Shown: positions 34,739-48,300 of the stretch, in pieces
How the letters are laid out: the number at the start of each line of letters is the position of its first letter
How positions within the stretch are numbered: position 1 is the stretch's first letter
Source: Xestospongia bergquistia
Lineage: Eukaryota > Porifera > Demospongiae > Haplosclerida > Petrosiidae
DNA: 64,000 nt
Assembly: GCA_963965975.1 (NCBI GenBank)
Contig: OZ014413.1
Coordinates: 808,501-872,500, forward strand
Direction of reading: 5' to 3'
Made by a program: the position numbers and the translations under genes
Notes under the pieces: generated by a model
Databases searched by the model: none
What the model saw: only the letters and a program-made list of their open reading frames with translations
Told to the model about the DNA's origin: nothing

Positions 34739-37700
34739 TTAAAATAGATGATCACTAACAACTTGAAAACGAACTATCTTATTTATAGCTTGGACTTGTA
34801 ACAAATCTTGTTTCCCATCATTACTGATGTTGTGACAGCTGATTAGCGATAGTTTCTTTAATGTCGTATTAATGGATAACATTTCACACATATGAGGTAT
34901 ATCTTCATCTGTGATGGTATTATCATACCAAAACTTTAATTTCTTAAGTGTAGTGTTATTATGTAGTGCTTTCATTATCTTCTCTAGACTGTTAGGAGTG
35001 AGAGGAGATGATTGAAGACATAGATATTCTATTGACTTGGTATTATTGAGTACATCACTTAGCTTGGAGACACAATGATCATCAAGAGGAGTGTGCCCAA
35101 TATGAAGCTTCCCTACCGGACATTTATGATCGATCTTAGTTAGCAGTGCTTGTAAGCTCTCACGAGATGCTCTGTTTAGCCAAATCTCCCAGTGTTCCTG
35201 TTTCTTTGAAATTATTTCACCGATCACTTCCTCACATTGCTTTACAGTAGGTAGGGTCAGTGTAACATTCAACATAACACATGCTGAGTCTTCTATTCAA
35301 TGATAAAAAAGTCAGTATAATAAAATGTATATTATGGTTCGAAATCTATTATATAATATGTATAATATATAAATACATAAGTACACCAGAGTTATGTGTG
35401 TATATTCATGTATTAATGCTGCATGATTGAACATCACTAGTACAGTATTGTGGTAACATGCTAATGTGCTATATTTTGGTAATATGTACTTAAACAGCAT
35501 TTGCAAACAAAATATTCAAGTTGTTAGTGTTTGCTGGAGCTACATCCGCTCTAGGATTTATGACTTTTAAATCTGTGTGTCTAGGATATGCCACCATTAT
35601 TATTCCTAGTAATGATAAATGTGTACATTATCAAGAATCCTCTCTCCCTCTCTTTTACACATACAGATGGGTAACATTTTAAATGATAAAGGATAAATAT
35701 AAGACTATAAAATATTCTTAAGGCATAAAAGTTTCAAAAATACATAAATGAATGAGGTTGAACACATATATATGCACACACACACACATACTTCCTAATC
35801 TCTTCTTGTTTTTCTACTAATACTTTATCAGTAGCTATATAACATAACCATATATGGTATGTACTACTAACAATACTATAGCTTACCTTCTTTCTCTCTG
35901 GTCAACTTCTCAATCTCTTCTTGTTTCTCTACTAATACTTTATCAGTAGCTATAGAACATAACCATATATGGTATGTACTACTAACAATACTATAGCTTA
36001 CCTTCTTTCTCTCTGGTCAACTTCTCAATCTCTTCTTGTTTCTCTACTAATACTTTATCAGTAGCTATAGAACATAACCATATATGGTATGTACTACTAA
36101 CAGTACTATAGCTTACCTTCTTTCTCTCTGGTCAACTTCTCAATCTCATCTTGTTTCTCTACTAATACTTTATTAGTAGCTATAGAACATAACCATATAT
36201 GGTATGTACTACTAACAGTACTATAGCTCACCTTCTTTATGTCTGGTTAACTTCTCAATCTTTTCTTGATTTTTTTTATCATTAGCTATAGAATATAACT
36301 ATATTGCTATTTGTATTTTTTGTCCCATAATCATTAGAGAGTCCACCCATGTACTGAAACACCAGGTGTAGGGATGTAGCAATCCCTACATATAAGTACG
36401 TAGCGAGTACTTCATGCAGTTTAATTCACAACACAAATTTTTCACATCACACTGCTACTTATATAGGATTGTTATATCCCTATTTTGTTTCTGTAGTTTT
36501 GGGGATTGTTATCCTTACATTCTCTAGTTGTTTAGCTAAATGGCTACAACTTATAAGAAACTATTATTTCCTAAACTATGAGGAAGCTATGTAGCCTGTT
36601 TCCAAGCACTTTTTAAATTGCTTTTTTACGGAAAGAGAATAACAATTTTGTTGCTTAGCTAGTTGCCAGTTCTTCACTATGGCAACCAATTTTTAAGACA
36701 ATTAAGGCTATAAAAAACCATTTGAAAGCATCATAGTGTAATAGAGTGGTGGCCATTTTTGAGTGCATGAACCCATCAATACATATAATAAGCACCAATA
36801 ATTATTATACAATGAAGCTGTATTTAATTATTATTATGGAGTGTTCCTAATATATGTAGATGTATATGTGAAATACATGACAGTGTTGTTGGTCATACCT
36901 TTACTTTCTTTGAGAGACAATTTCAATTTCTCAACCTCCTTTTGTTCTTCTTTGAGTTCATTCTTGGTAACTGAATGTAACTTCTTTGTATCAACTATAT
37001 AATTAATTGATATAATTAGTTTATTATAATTATGATAGTTTATACCTTCATGTTGTTTGTCTTTAGATTTTAAGTCATCTATTTCTGCAGACATTTCTCT
37101 AATCATTTTTAATTGCATTTCGTTTTGACTTTTCATTTCTCTTTCCATCATCAATCTAAACTCCTAAAATATATCAGATAGTATATTATAGTGTCTAAAA
37201 TATTGACTCATTCCTTACCTCATCTCTTTTGTACTTATCAAAAACAACACAGTGTCCAACAATAAGTTTAATTAATCCTCTCTCTTTCAATGATTCAAGA
37301 GTTTCTTGAGCTTTGGCAATAAGTAGAGTTGTTAGGATGAATGGAAAGGTACATGTCACAGTTATGGAGTGCACCTTCACAAATACTTTCACTTGAACAA
37401 TCTTGGCTAATCTCTCAAAGGAGACTGTTAATATATCCTCGACATCTCTTAATGCATCTCTTAATGCATAATCTTCTTCAAACTCCCAGTCCAAAACGAA
37501 TTCAATTGTTTCACATTTGAGAGGAGACGAAGTTGATACCACTTCAAATGTTTCCGCTAAGGCAAGGCGAGCAGAGATGTTGTCACAAAACTTGTTTAAT
37601 TCGTTTTTATAATCTTCAATATGTTTCTTAGCCTCAAGAAGATTAAAAGAATCCACAATGACCTCCAAACAAGTGATGTTAATCAATGAACATTTCTTTC

Positions 37701-39084
37701 TCACAATGTCTAGTACATCATCAATTGAGTTAGCATCTGTTAGTTGAGACATAAGGCGAGGATTGTAATCTTGAAGGGAACGTTTTAACTTGTCGACTGG
37801 TAGTTGAGCTGCATTAAAGACATCTCGAACTTTTGTGAAAAATATTGCAAATGCTGCTCTGATTGAGTTAAATTTCTGACTAAACACTTCGGGTATAATG
37901 TTATCAGGAGGATGAAATATTTGCTCTACATAAACAAAATAAATATTCAATCAATTATTATTACACTTACTGTAATCATTAAAAATCAAACCAGCTACTT
38001 GTGCATTTTCAATACGTAATACACTAGCAAACACCTCCAGATTATGATAATTGTTGCGAACAGCATGACGTATAGCTTTTAACAAGACTATTCTTCTTTC
38101 TGACTCAGATCGTTCAATAACTTCTATAGCTTTTAATGTTTCCTCTGATAATACTTTCTCTCTAAAAAGTATTTGTGCTACACAGAAAGTATTGTAAAGA
38201 AATCGAGAGAGAGAACCATAGTGATAGCGTAATATATCACTAGCATGATCTTCATGACTCATCTGATCATTGATACTCCTTGTTAATCTCCTCTGAAGAC
38301 CTGACTCCTTATCATCTGGATATTTAAGAGCTAAATGAAGATGGATTGTTAGACTTGCTTATAATAAACTATTTGATCATTACTCACTATATTCACTGTA
38401 GATATTATCTCCTAATAATCTCATCTCCTCAAATTTGGACAGAGTTGTAGCTAAAATTTTGAGCTTTTGATGATCTGAAGACACTGCTGTAGATATGGCA
38501 TTCAAGAGAGTTGTCTTCTTATCATCTAACGAGCTCTCCAGTGTCTCTATTTCATCCAGGGTTATTTCACTGATACATATCTCACTATATAATAACTGAG
38601 ACACTTGTACAGGATAGATTAAAGTCTGAGACAGAGCAGCATAATGGTGTTGTAGAATACCACTAGCTTCATTAGGAGTTTGTTCTGGTACTATATAGAC
38701 ATATATATTAAGAGACATTTATTAATTTATTTTTAATCAGATAATTTGGTTCACTGACTTACCATTATTGCTATACAGTTCTCTCAATTTTGTTTCATAA
38801 TTCTGAGCAAGAGTGTTCTCCTCTATGGTACCCATCTTCAATGTGTCCACAATTTGTCGCCTTGTAGCTTGTGGATTTGTATCCAGCCATAGCTCATACA
38901 TCTTTGATATTTTGTAAGTGAAACTTCTTGGTAGTTCTTCAATTTCATTCAATTTCTTAACATTGAGTTTAAGCAGGATTCCCATCTGATGCCATTTAGT
39001 ACTAATTGGTACAAGTTCACATAACTCTTCTAGAGTTGGTCTTTGGTTTAATATCTCTTCATATAACATATCTCTGGCAGCCAT
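34739..39084 (-). CDS. Death domain-CARD-CARD-coiled-coil-LRR protein (gene B)
   Basis: Exons: 38763-39084 (Death domain, ISTKWHQMGILLKL, WLDTNPQATRRQIVDTL); 38388-38684 and 37971-38330 (two CARD-like helical domains); 37219-37925 (conserved domain with CETIEFVLDWE and HSITVTCTFP strands, as in the 20752 gene); coil exons 37046-37163, 36899-36994, 36232-36285, 36117-36179, 36002-36064 and 35887-35949; LRR exon 34739-35289 (IEYLCLQSS, LKKLKFWYD, LKKLSLISC). A last coil unit at 35792-35834 is cut short by a CA repeat and would shift frame; skipping it gives an open protein of about 897 residues. The head is like the caspase-like gene at 20752 and the tail is like genes A and C. Confidence 0.65.
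35792..36285 (-). repeat. Tandem exon-intron array, gene B (5 units, last one truncated)
   Basis: Exons 36232-36285 (54 nt), 36117-36179, 36002-36064 and 35887-35949, plus a remnant at 35792-35834. Introns are 52 nt with CCATATATGG. The remnant stops at a (CA)n tract (35773-35788). Confidence 0.85.
36290..36890. other. Intron, no exon seen
   Basis: AT-rich intron of gene B between coil exons. It has no repeat unit or open exon that I can support. Confidence 0.5.
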
Positions 39085-39256
39085 AATTTTGTTTACAGAT
39101 CAAGTTCAAAATTACACCACCTGTTACAAATAGAATCATAGCACCACCCAAGGTAGTACACAAGATTGTAATTAGATGAATATATATATATAAATATATT
39201 CACGAAGTGAAAGATATTTTAAGTAATTAAACACACAAAAACAATTAAAAAAATCT

Positions 39257-39843
39257 TTATTGGTTTTTAAAATAGTCCAATGATCGATGTAGTCCTTCCT
39301 CATATGACACAATAGGTTGATATCCAAAGTCATCTTTAGCTCTCTGACAATTATAATAATGATATGTACCAGCTAATCTAACTCTCATTGGTGTAAACAA
39401 TGGTTTAATTGTTACTAGAGGACTTAATAACCACAATACCCATTGTAATATAATAGCTAGTATTAATATTAGTTTATAAGGGAGATGTTTTGAAGGAGGA
39501 GGATAATGGAGACCAGTTACTACTTGAGTAATATAATCAGCAAACTTTACTGGTTCATCATTAGTTATATTGTATGCCTGTAGTATGGAGAAGGAAGGTG
39601 TGGTTATAAGTAATAGTATCCTACATATGACAGTAATATGTACATATTACTATAATTATCGAACATTGATTATATACCCAAATAAGGACTGTCCATTAGG
39701 TACAGTGGTATAAGAGTAACTGTATATCCACTTAATGCATAATTACAGTGACATATGATATATTGATAGGTAAGTACCTTTCCATAGACTTTAGAGTCAT
39801 TATGTAAGTGTTCACCAGCTAATACATGTCCATGAGTAATATA
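39257..39843 (-). pseudogene. NSDHL 3' fragment, copy 2
   Basis: Last exon 39257-39577 and part of the preceding exon, almost identical to copy 1, with the same right-hand breakpoint. It lies directly upstream of gene B's start, as the intact NSDHL does for gene C. Confidence 0.85.
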
Positions 39844-39868
39844 TGAATTTCAAACAATGTTACTTACA

Positions 39869-40660
39869 GCACAGTAACTAGATCAACATTAATTTCATAA
39901 CAACTTTTTGACTTTTTTCACTCCATAAATGTAATAAGCTGAGGTTTAGGGAACATTCATTTATTATGACAGTTGGAAGACTAAATACTAGCTCAATAGA
40001 TCCAATGTTGTAATCTTTAAAACATAACATCACTGCATTTTCTAAGCCCAATAATTTTGCAGTTAAGTTATGTTGAACTACTTTCACCTCACTTTCAGAT
40101 ATACAGAGATCTGTAGGGACTTCAAAAAGGAGACTGCTGTGTTGAGATTAACAGTATGAACTACACAATATCCCAAAAATAGAGTGTTTTAGATGTGGTG
40201 TGATATGATCCTTTTTGATATGTTTTCAAGTAAATTTTTTATCTTCATTCCAAAACAAAACTTTCCACATACAATGCCTAGATAACTCATCTAGCATATC
40301 AGCAATACTGACATCTTCACCAAAATTAGGTTGATGTGAATTGTCATAACTATGAACAAAAGGTTTAACTAACTTTGGATAAACCCCATGTTTTCTAAAT
40401 GGTTCTATATGTTGGACAACAAAGATTGCATAGGTTTAATGATTCTCATCATTTACTGGTTACTCACTGCTCTTTCTCACTCTCTATTAAATATTTTTCG
40501 TTAGAACAATGACCTTTTGCTTTCTCTACTACAATCTGAAATATTCTTGTCAGTGGCCCTGGTGCAGCCTTCTTTGAAAGATACCTCAAAATGGATTCAG
40601 AAGTAACCCTCTCTACCATTCTACCAATGTTTTATTAGTTCCATAGAAATAGCAGCATTA
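39869..40660 (-). pseudogene. Death-domain gene exon relic, copy 2
   Basis: Same relic as 32783-33575 with further loss: one base missing near 39950 shifts KDYNIGSIELVFSLPTVIIN out of frame before the C-terminal end. Confidence 0.75.
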
Positions 40661-40919
40661 CTTAAATTTTTTTATTTCAGTTCAACTCTCAACTTGACCT
40701 CCACTTTATCGGAGATTTTGATGACAGTCTTGTTTCACTCCTATTTTTATTCGAGCCTTTACGTTAACATTTTTAGCTGAATATTATGATCGATCTCAAC
40801 TCACAACAATAGTACTATTAACTCATGATCTATGTATATTGCAATAAGATGGATGGATAGATAAATTAATGTACATATTGGTTTTGTGAAAAATATGTGG
40901 CATCATTTATTTTTATTAG

Positions 40920-41167
40920 GATCCAGTAGGTGTAACATTAGGAGGTACGCTGGGTCATGCCCTTTGTACTGCATTAGCTGTTTTAGGAGGGAAAATAATA
41001 GCTCAGAGAAATTTAGTGAGAATGGATAAGTCCCTATAATCATTATTATCATTATGTCATGGTTTGTTCTATATTTAGTAACATTAATAGGAGGTGTGGT
41101 GTTTATTATATTTGCTGTCACTGCATTTTTACACAATCCTAATTCAGAACAAGTAGTAGTTTATTAA
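40920..41167 (+). pseudogene. TMEM165/GDT1-type C-terminal fragment, copy 2
   Basis: Near-identical to 33825-34069, including the damaged donor (ggataagt). Confidence 0.65.
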
Positions 41168-41840
41168 TTAATTAAACATAATTGTTATTAATGAAACATC
41201 AAAACTAAATAAATCTAACTTCACGATTTACTTCATCTTCTGTATGGTATGTCTAGGAAAATAAAATTACTGTTCATATTAAATTTTAATCTTAGATCCT
41301 AGTGTAACAACTTTTCTGTTAATTAAGGTAATATTTGAAAATGCTCACAAAGTTATTAGAAGTGAATAAGCATGCATGATTTTAGCTGACATTTCCTAAA
41401 ATATTTATCACTGTTATCCAAGGTGTATATACACATAATGTACTCTTATTCTTTGAGGTTTAGAAATTGTACATTTTTTACATTGAACTGATTATAGATC
41501 AGCCAATGTCAATAATATGTTTATAAACTAAAGAAAGATAAATTGGAGCTTGTGACAATTATTAACTGTATAAACTAAATGACTATAGCATTTTAGTAAT
41601 ATATGTGCAAAAAAACTTATGTAAAATAATACTCAAGTTCCAAATGTACTGTATGGATATGTACTGAGATAAACTAAAAACATATCTACACACTCAATAA
41701 TACATTCAGGTAAGACATACAACAATAAAGTGCCCCTTCCAAGATAATTTTATAAAAGAATCAAAGACCAAATATTAGGTTAATAAACAATAAACAACCA
41801 TAAAATATAATAAATGACTAATAGACAATTGTTACATGTA

Positions 41841-43530
41841 TTAAAATAGATGATCACTAACAACTTGAAAACGAACTATCTTATTTATAGCTTGGACTTG
41901 TAACAAATCTTGTTTCCCATCATTAGTGATGTTGTGACAGCTGATTAACGATAGTTTCTTTAATGTTGTATTAATAGATAACATTTCACACATATGAGGT
42001 ATATCTTCATCTGTGATGGTATTATCATACCAAAACTTTATTTTCTTAAGTGTAGTGTTGTAATGTAGTGCTTTCATTATCTTCTCCAGACTGTTAGGAG
42101 GGAGAGGAGATGATTGAAGACATAGATATTTTATTGACTTGGTATTATTGAGTACATCAGAGAGCTTGGAGACACAATGATCATCAAGAGGAGTGTGCCA
42201 AATATGAAGCTTCCCTACCGGACATTTATGATCGATCTTAGTTAGCAGTGCTTGTAAGCTCTCACGAGATGCTCTGTTTAGCCAAATCTCCCAGTGTTCC
42301 TGTTTCTTTGAAATTATTTCACCGATCACTTCCTCACATTGCTTTACAGTAGGTAGGGTCAGTGTAACATTCAACATAACACTTGCTGAGTCTTCTATTC
42401 AATGATAAAAGTCAGTATAATAAAATGTATATTATTATGGTTCAATATCTATTATATAATATTTATAATATTATAAATACATAAGTACACTATAGTTATG
42501 TGTGTATATTCATGTATTAATGTAGCCTAGGTGTTTGCAAAAGAAAAGAACGCCTGGTAACTACTGTTTGCGCATGCGTTTAATTTTCATAGGTTTCTTG
42601 CAAAATAGTATACTCCGTCTACTATGATGTAAAAAATTTCTTTTACCACAATGTTAGACTATTTGTGATGGCTACTTATAGTTCTGGTAGAAACTTTTCT
42701 GCTGCTCTACTCTATGCTCTAAAGTAGCTAGGAAGGCCAAATCTATCTCTTAAAAAAGAGCAACTTTTGTTCGTTGAAGCTATATATATATATGACGGAA
42801 AAGATGTCTTCGTGTGGTTTGTATCTTGATCCCAACAGCACTGAACAAGTTTGTTGCTCTTTTGCCTTCCACTAAATCTCTGCACAACCGACAAACTTGA
42901 CTAGCCATGTTTAAACTCGCATAGTGAATGAAATGTCATCAATATAAACCCAGCCATTTATTCGTCATTTAATTTAAATGTTGTAATTATGATGTCACTA
43001 TATTTGCTTAAATTACAATAATTGCGCACATGCGTAAGCAGTAGTTACCGGGTGTTCTTTTCTTTCGTGAACGCTTGGGTACAAGTCTAGTATTAATGCT
43101 ACATGATTGAACATCACTGGTACAGTATTTTGGTAACATGCTAATATGCTGTATTTTGGTAATATGTACTTAAACAGCATTTGCAAACGAAATATTATAA
43201 ATATAAATAAAAATAATAGGTATTTGCTGGTGCTAGGATTTATGACTTTTTAATCTGTGTGTCTAGGATATGCCACCATTATTATTCCTAGTAATGATTT
43301 ATATGTACATTATCAAGAGTCCTCTCTCTCTCTTTTATATATACAGATGGATAACATTTTAAAAATGCACATTACCATTAGTGTATAAGGATAGAACATG
43401 AATAAACAAAAACATAAACAAACTTTAAATGATAAAGGATAAACATAAGACTATAAAAATATTCTTAAGGCAAAAAGTACATCATAAGTGTCAAAAGTAA
43501 ATAAATGAATGAGGTTGAACACACATATAT

Positions 43531-43575
<45 letters not shown>

Positions 43576-45287
43576 AAACTTAGTACTATAGCTCACCTTT
43601 TTTCTCTCTGGTCAGCTTCCTAATCTCTTCTTGTTTTTCTACTAATACTTTATCAGTAGCTATAGAACATAACCATATTATAGTATGAATGACTAACAGT
43701 ACTATAGCTCACCTTCTTTCTCTCTGGTCAGCTTCCTAATCTCTTCTTGTTTTTCTACTAATACTTTATCAGTAGCTATAGAACATAACCATATTATAGT
43801 ATGAATGACTAACAGTACTATAGCTCACCTTCTTTCTCTCTGGTCAGCTTCCTAATCTCTTCTTGTTTTTCTACTAATACTTTATCAGTAGCTATAGATC
43901 ATAACCATATTATAGTATGAATGACTAACAGTACTATAGCTCACCTTCTTTCTCTCTGGTCAATGTCTTAATCTTTTGTTCTGTCTCTACTAATACTTTA
44001 TCAGTAGCTATAGAACATAACCATATATGGTATGTGTACTACTAACAGTACTATAGCTCACTTTCTTTCTCTCTGGTCAACGTCTTAATCTTTTGTTCTG
44101 TCTCTACTAATACTTTATCAGTAGCTACAGAACATAACCATATATGGTATGTACTACTAACAGTACTATAGCTTACCTTCTTTAAGTCTACTTAACTTCT
44201 CAATCTCTAATGTCTTTGCCTTATTCATTCTATCCAATAGTTTCATCTTCTCTATTTACATTAGGTACATAGTAATATCTCAATTAATGTACATGTACCT
44301 GATAAAGTGTCAATTGATGATTGATCTTGTTGTTGTTCATTATCTATAGTGGTAGTAACTAAAGTATACAACAATTGTAGTCATAAAACATTGGACAGCT
44401 ACTAATATAAATGCTTTACTAAATAATAATTAATCAATTTATAACAAAATTATGTATGGTTCATTGGTTGCTTGTTCAAAGAGTGAATTTTGTTGTATAT
44501 AGTAACTTATTAGCTTACAAACAGTATATATAATAAGATATTCTATTAATCTTAAATTGCCATCATATTAAAGGTTAAAATTAATTAAATTCTCTTGAAT
44601 GTACTAAATAATTAGTCAACTTATCCACATCAACAATCAAGTTATACATATTGTTATCATAAGATATAGAGTATAGAAGTACCCAAAACTTGATGTTTAT
44701 ATTAAATTTAATTTCATTTTATTCTATATTTGCAATGTTTGAAGGTGTTGCTTGACATCACTGAAATCATTTTGACTATGTTTGTATAGCTTAATCCTTT
44801 CAAGAGATAACTACATTATTCAGCTACCACTTGTAAGTTAAATGATATAATAGCACTATGAGCTTAACTTAATACAATGGTTAATATTTTTGTAAGAAGT
44901 TTTCAGTTTATAAAGGCAATCCTATTTTTCTAACTTTGTGAGGTCTAACGACATTGTCATTTGATAATAAAAAATGATACTAAAAAAGAAATTAAAGGAT
45001 AGTTGTACAATTTTCTGATAACAATTCATTCCACACAATTAAGCAAAAAGCTCACTGTATCACTACATGAAATTGTTAGTGAAATGCTTTTCTCAACTGT
45101 ATATCAGAGTAATATAACAATTTCTAAAATCTTACTATAGTTTTTAAATTAGTGTTTACAGCTATGAATGATAAAACTCTGACACAATCATTGTTAAAAT
45201 AGATTGGATATTTTAAATGATTCACGGTCACTTTTTATTGCCTAGCATATGTAGCTAACTAGGCAGTCCTATAATTGTTTTGGATCA

Positions 45288-45322
<35 letters not shown>

Positions 45323-48300
45323 GCCTTTGTGTGTCCATTTGCTTCATTTTTTTATTGTTGTATGCAATAATTAAAAGCAACAAATGAAATTAAACTGTAT
45401 CATGTAACAGTTGATGCATATAGCAACCAATGAATTTATTAATCCTAAGTGCAAGTGCTATGAAAATGGGTGTGACTTTTCATGTTTAAATTTTCTCACT
45501 ATAGCTATATACCTTGCTTTTCTATCTATATACATATATCTAACATTCATAGCTAGTATTCCACAGATACTGCTGCTAAATATTCAATATCTATAGCTTT
45601 CTCTAGTCAGTGTTTCACTATAAAGTCAGTGTCATCTAATAAAATAATTGTAGGATGAAATTTTCAATTATAATCTTGTTTAATTTAATTAGAGTGTCAT
45701 GTAAAGTATCCTTACCATTACCGTGAGTACTTTGTAACTGTTCAAAGCTATTGAACTTATTATCTTCTATTTCTAAATCACACTTTTCTTCTGAATGTTC
45801 CATTGGTAGTGAAGGATGGGTTTCCATCTGCTGCTATATCAAAAAATAAAATGCTAATCAGTAAATGTGAAGTATAAATTAAACCTACTTCATGAGTTAT
45901 AAATTCAGAAGATATCATAGGCTCTCTAACAGTGTCTCCAATCTGTGGTACTATAGGTATCCCTGCATTGAGCAAATATGCAAATGACAAATGATTGAAT
46001 TATTAATAAACTTGATTATGCAAGATATGGTAATATTAATTAATGTTTTGTGTTATCGAAAGTATAATAATCTAATAAACTAACAACCTTATATTGAAAC
46101 TAAAGTTTGTTGCACTACGTATACAGCTGTTTTTGCTCTAATTATTATGAAATCATTGGCCAATTAGTTATTGAGCAAAGATATTAAAAAAAATATCAGT
46201 TTTACATGGTAGAAGCTATAGTTGTACATATCAGTATGATTTATCTCATACTTGTAAGTGGCACTTGAATGTAACTACTGAAGTGTGCTTTAAACTATGC
46301 CTAAGATTCTATACAGACTCAGTGCATAGCAACATTAGCCTCTTCAAATGATCTTAGTATGGTTTTAGTTCTGATTTAAATGCTGTACAATGTCATATAC
46401 TCACTTGGTATCTTTAATGGTTTTTCATCATCTTCCAATTCTAAATCACTCTCTCTTTTTCTATGTGATCTAGAAATGTCAATGTCATATGCTGGCTTCT
46501 TAACTTCATGCTGAGTGGTATCAGTGAGTTTGCGCTTTCCCACTGTTAGTGAGGAATGGGTCTCCATATGCTGTATCAATAAAGAACATACCAATCAATT
46601 AATGCAAAGTAATTAAACCTACTTCATGAGTTATAAATTCGGAAGATATCATAGGTTCTCTAATAGTGTTTCCAATCTGTGGTACTATAAGTATCCCTAC
46701 ATTGAGCAAATATGCAAATGACAAATGACTGAATTATTAATAAACTAGATCATGATTTATACAAAGGAGACATGGTAATATTAATTAGTCCCTTGTTTTA
46801 TTTAAAATGTAATAATTAAACCACACATTCTAATTAACTATTATAATAATGGTCAATAGATAATATTTATATCTTTTGGTAATAAGGCAAGAAATAAAAT
46901 AACATCAAATTTAGCACAGTGGCTACAAATTCAAACAGCAATGAAAAAAGATATTAATTTGTGCTTTTATTACAAGCACTATAATAATGAATGAGCATTG
47001 AATAAAGTTATTTTAAGCTTTGGTTTCAATCATTCTAATCAGCACAGAGACAATAAACATAGCTAGTCACATTGATCAAAAATTTGACCACACTTAAATA
47101 GTAAGTCTTAGTACACAATTGGTCATTTTAGGGGCTTTTCTGGTAATTATTCAAAATTTAGTCAAACGATTTGTGTATTATAAAACAATTAGACTAAATG
47201 TACCTTTTGTTTCTTTAAGGAGCGATTCTAACTCAAAGATCTTTTGATCTTTCAAAGCCAGCTCTCTTTTATAGTCTGTGAACTGACTTTTGATTTCCTG
47301 AAAAAATATGATTCACATAAATATTGGAACAAATCTACCTCATCTCTTTGTTTTATCTTTTCAATTTCCAGCAATGAAGTATCTTCTTTTTCCAGCTGCA
47401 TCAACTTGATAAGTAGAGATGTTTCTGCATTTTCAGAATAAGATCTAACAAATACAGAAAGATGGTTTTGAGTTTTTGAAGTAATGTTATAGCTACTTAC
47501 AGCACAGTAACTAAATCAATATTAACTTCATAATAATTTGACTTTTTCCACTCAATAAATGTAAAAAGCTGAGATTTAGGGGAACTTTCATTTAATACAA
47601 CTGTTGGAAGACTAAATATTAATTCAATAGATCCAACGTTGTAATCTTCAAAGTGTAAGACAGTCCCATCTTCTAAGCCTAACAATTTAGCAAGGTTACG
47701 TTGAACTGCTTTTATTTCATTTCCAGATATGGAGAGATCTGTAGGGACTTTAAAAAGTAGATTGGTACATTGAGATTGACTGTGTGAACCACATGGTATC
47801 TCAAAAATAGAGCGCTTTAGATAAGGTGTGAGATGATCTTCTTCATATGTCTTCAAATATGTTTTTTCATCTTCATTTCCTAAAATCTCAACTACAACTT
47901 TAAATGACTCATAATTGAACCATGTGCAGTGCTTAGATAACTCATCAAGCACATCAGCAATACTGTCATCTTTATGAAAATTAGGTTGATATGAATTGTC
48001 ATAACTACGAACAAAAGGCTTAACTAACTTTGGATCAACCTCACGTTTTCTAAAAGATTTTATAAGTTGGACAACAAAGATTGCATAGGCTTTACGTACA
48101 TCTTGATTCTCATCCATTAACTGGTTTTTCACTGCTTCCTTCTCACTGTCTGTTAAATCTTTCCAGTTACGGTAACGACCTTTTGCTTTCTCTGGTGCAA
48201 TGTGAAATGTTCCTGTCAGTGGCTCTGTTGTATCCTTCTTAGAAAGATACCTCAAAATGAATTCAGCACCAACCCTCTCTTCAATTTTCAAGAAAGCTTT

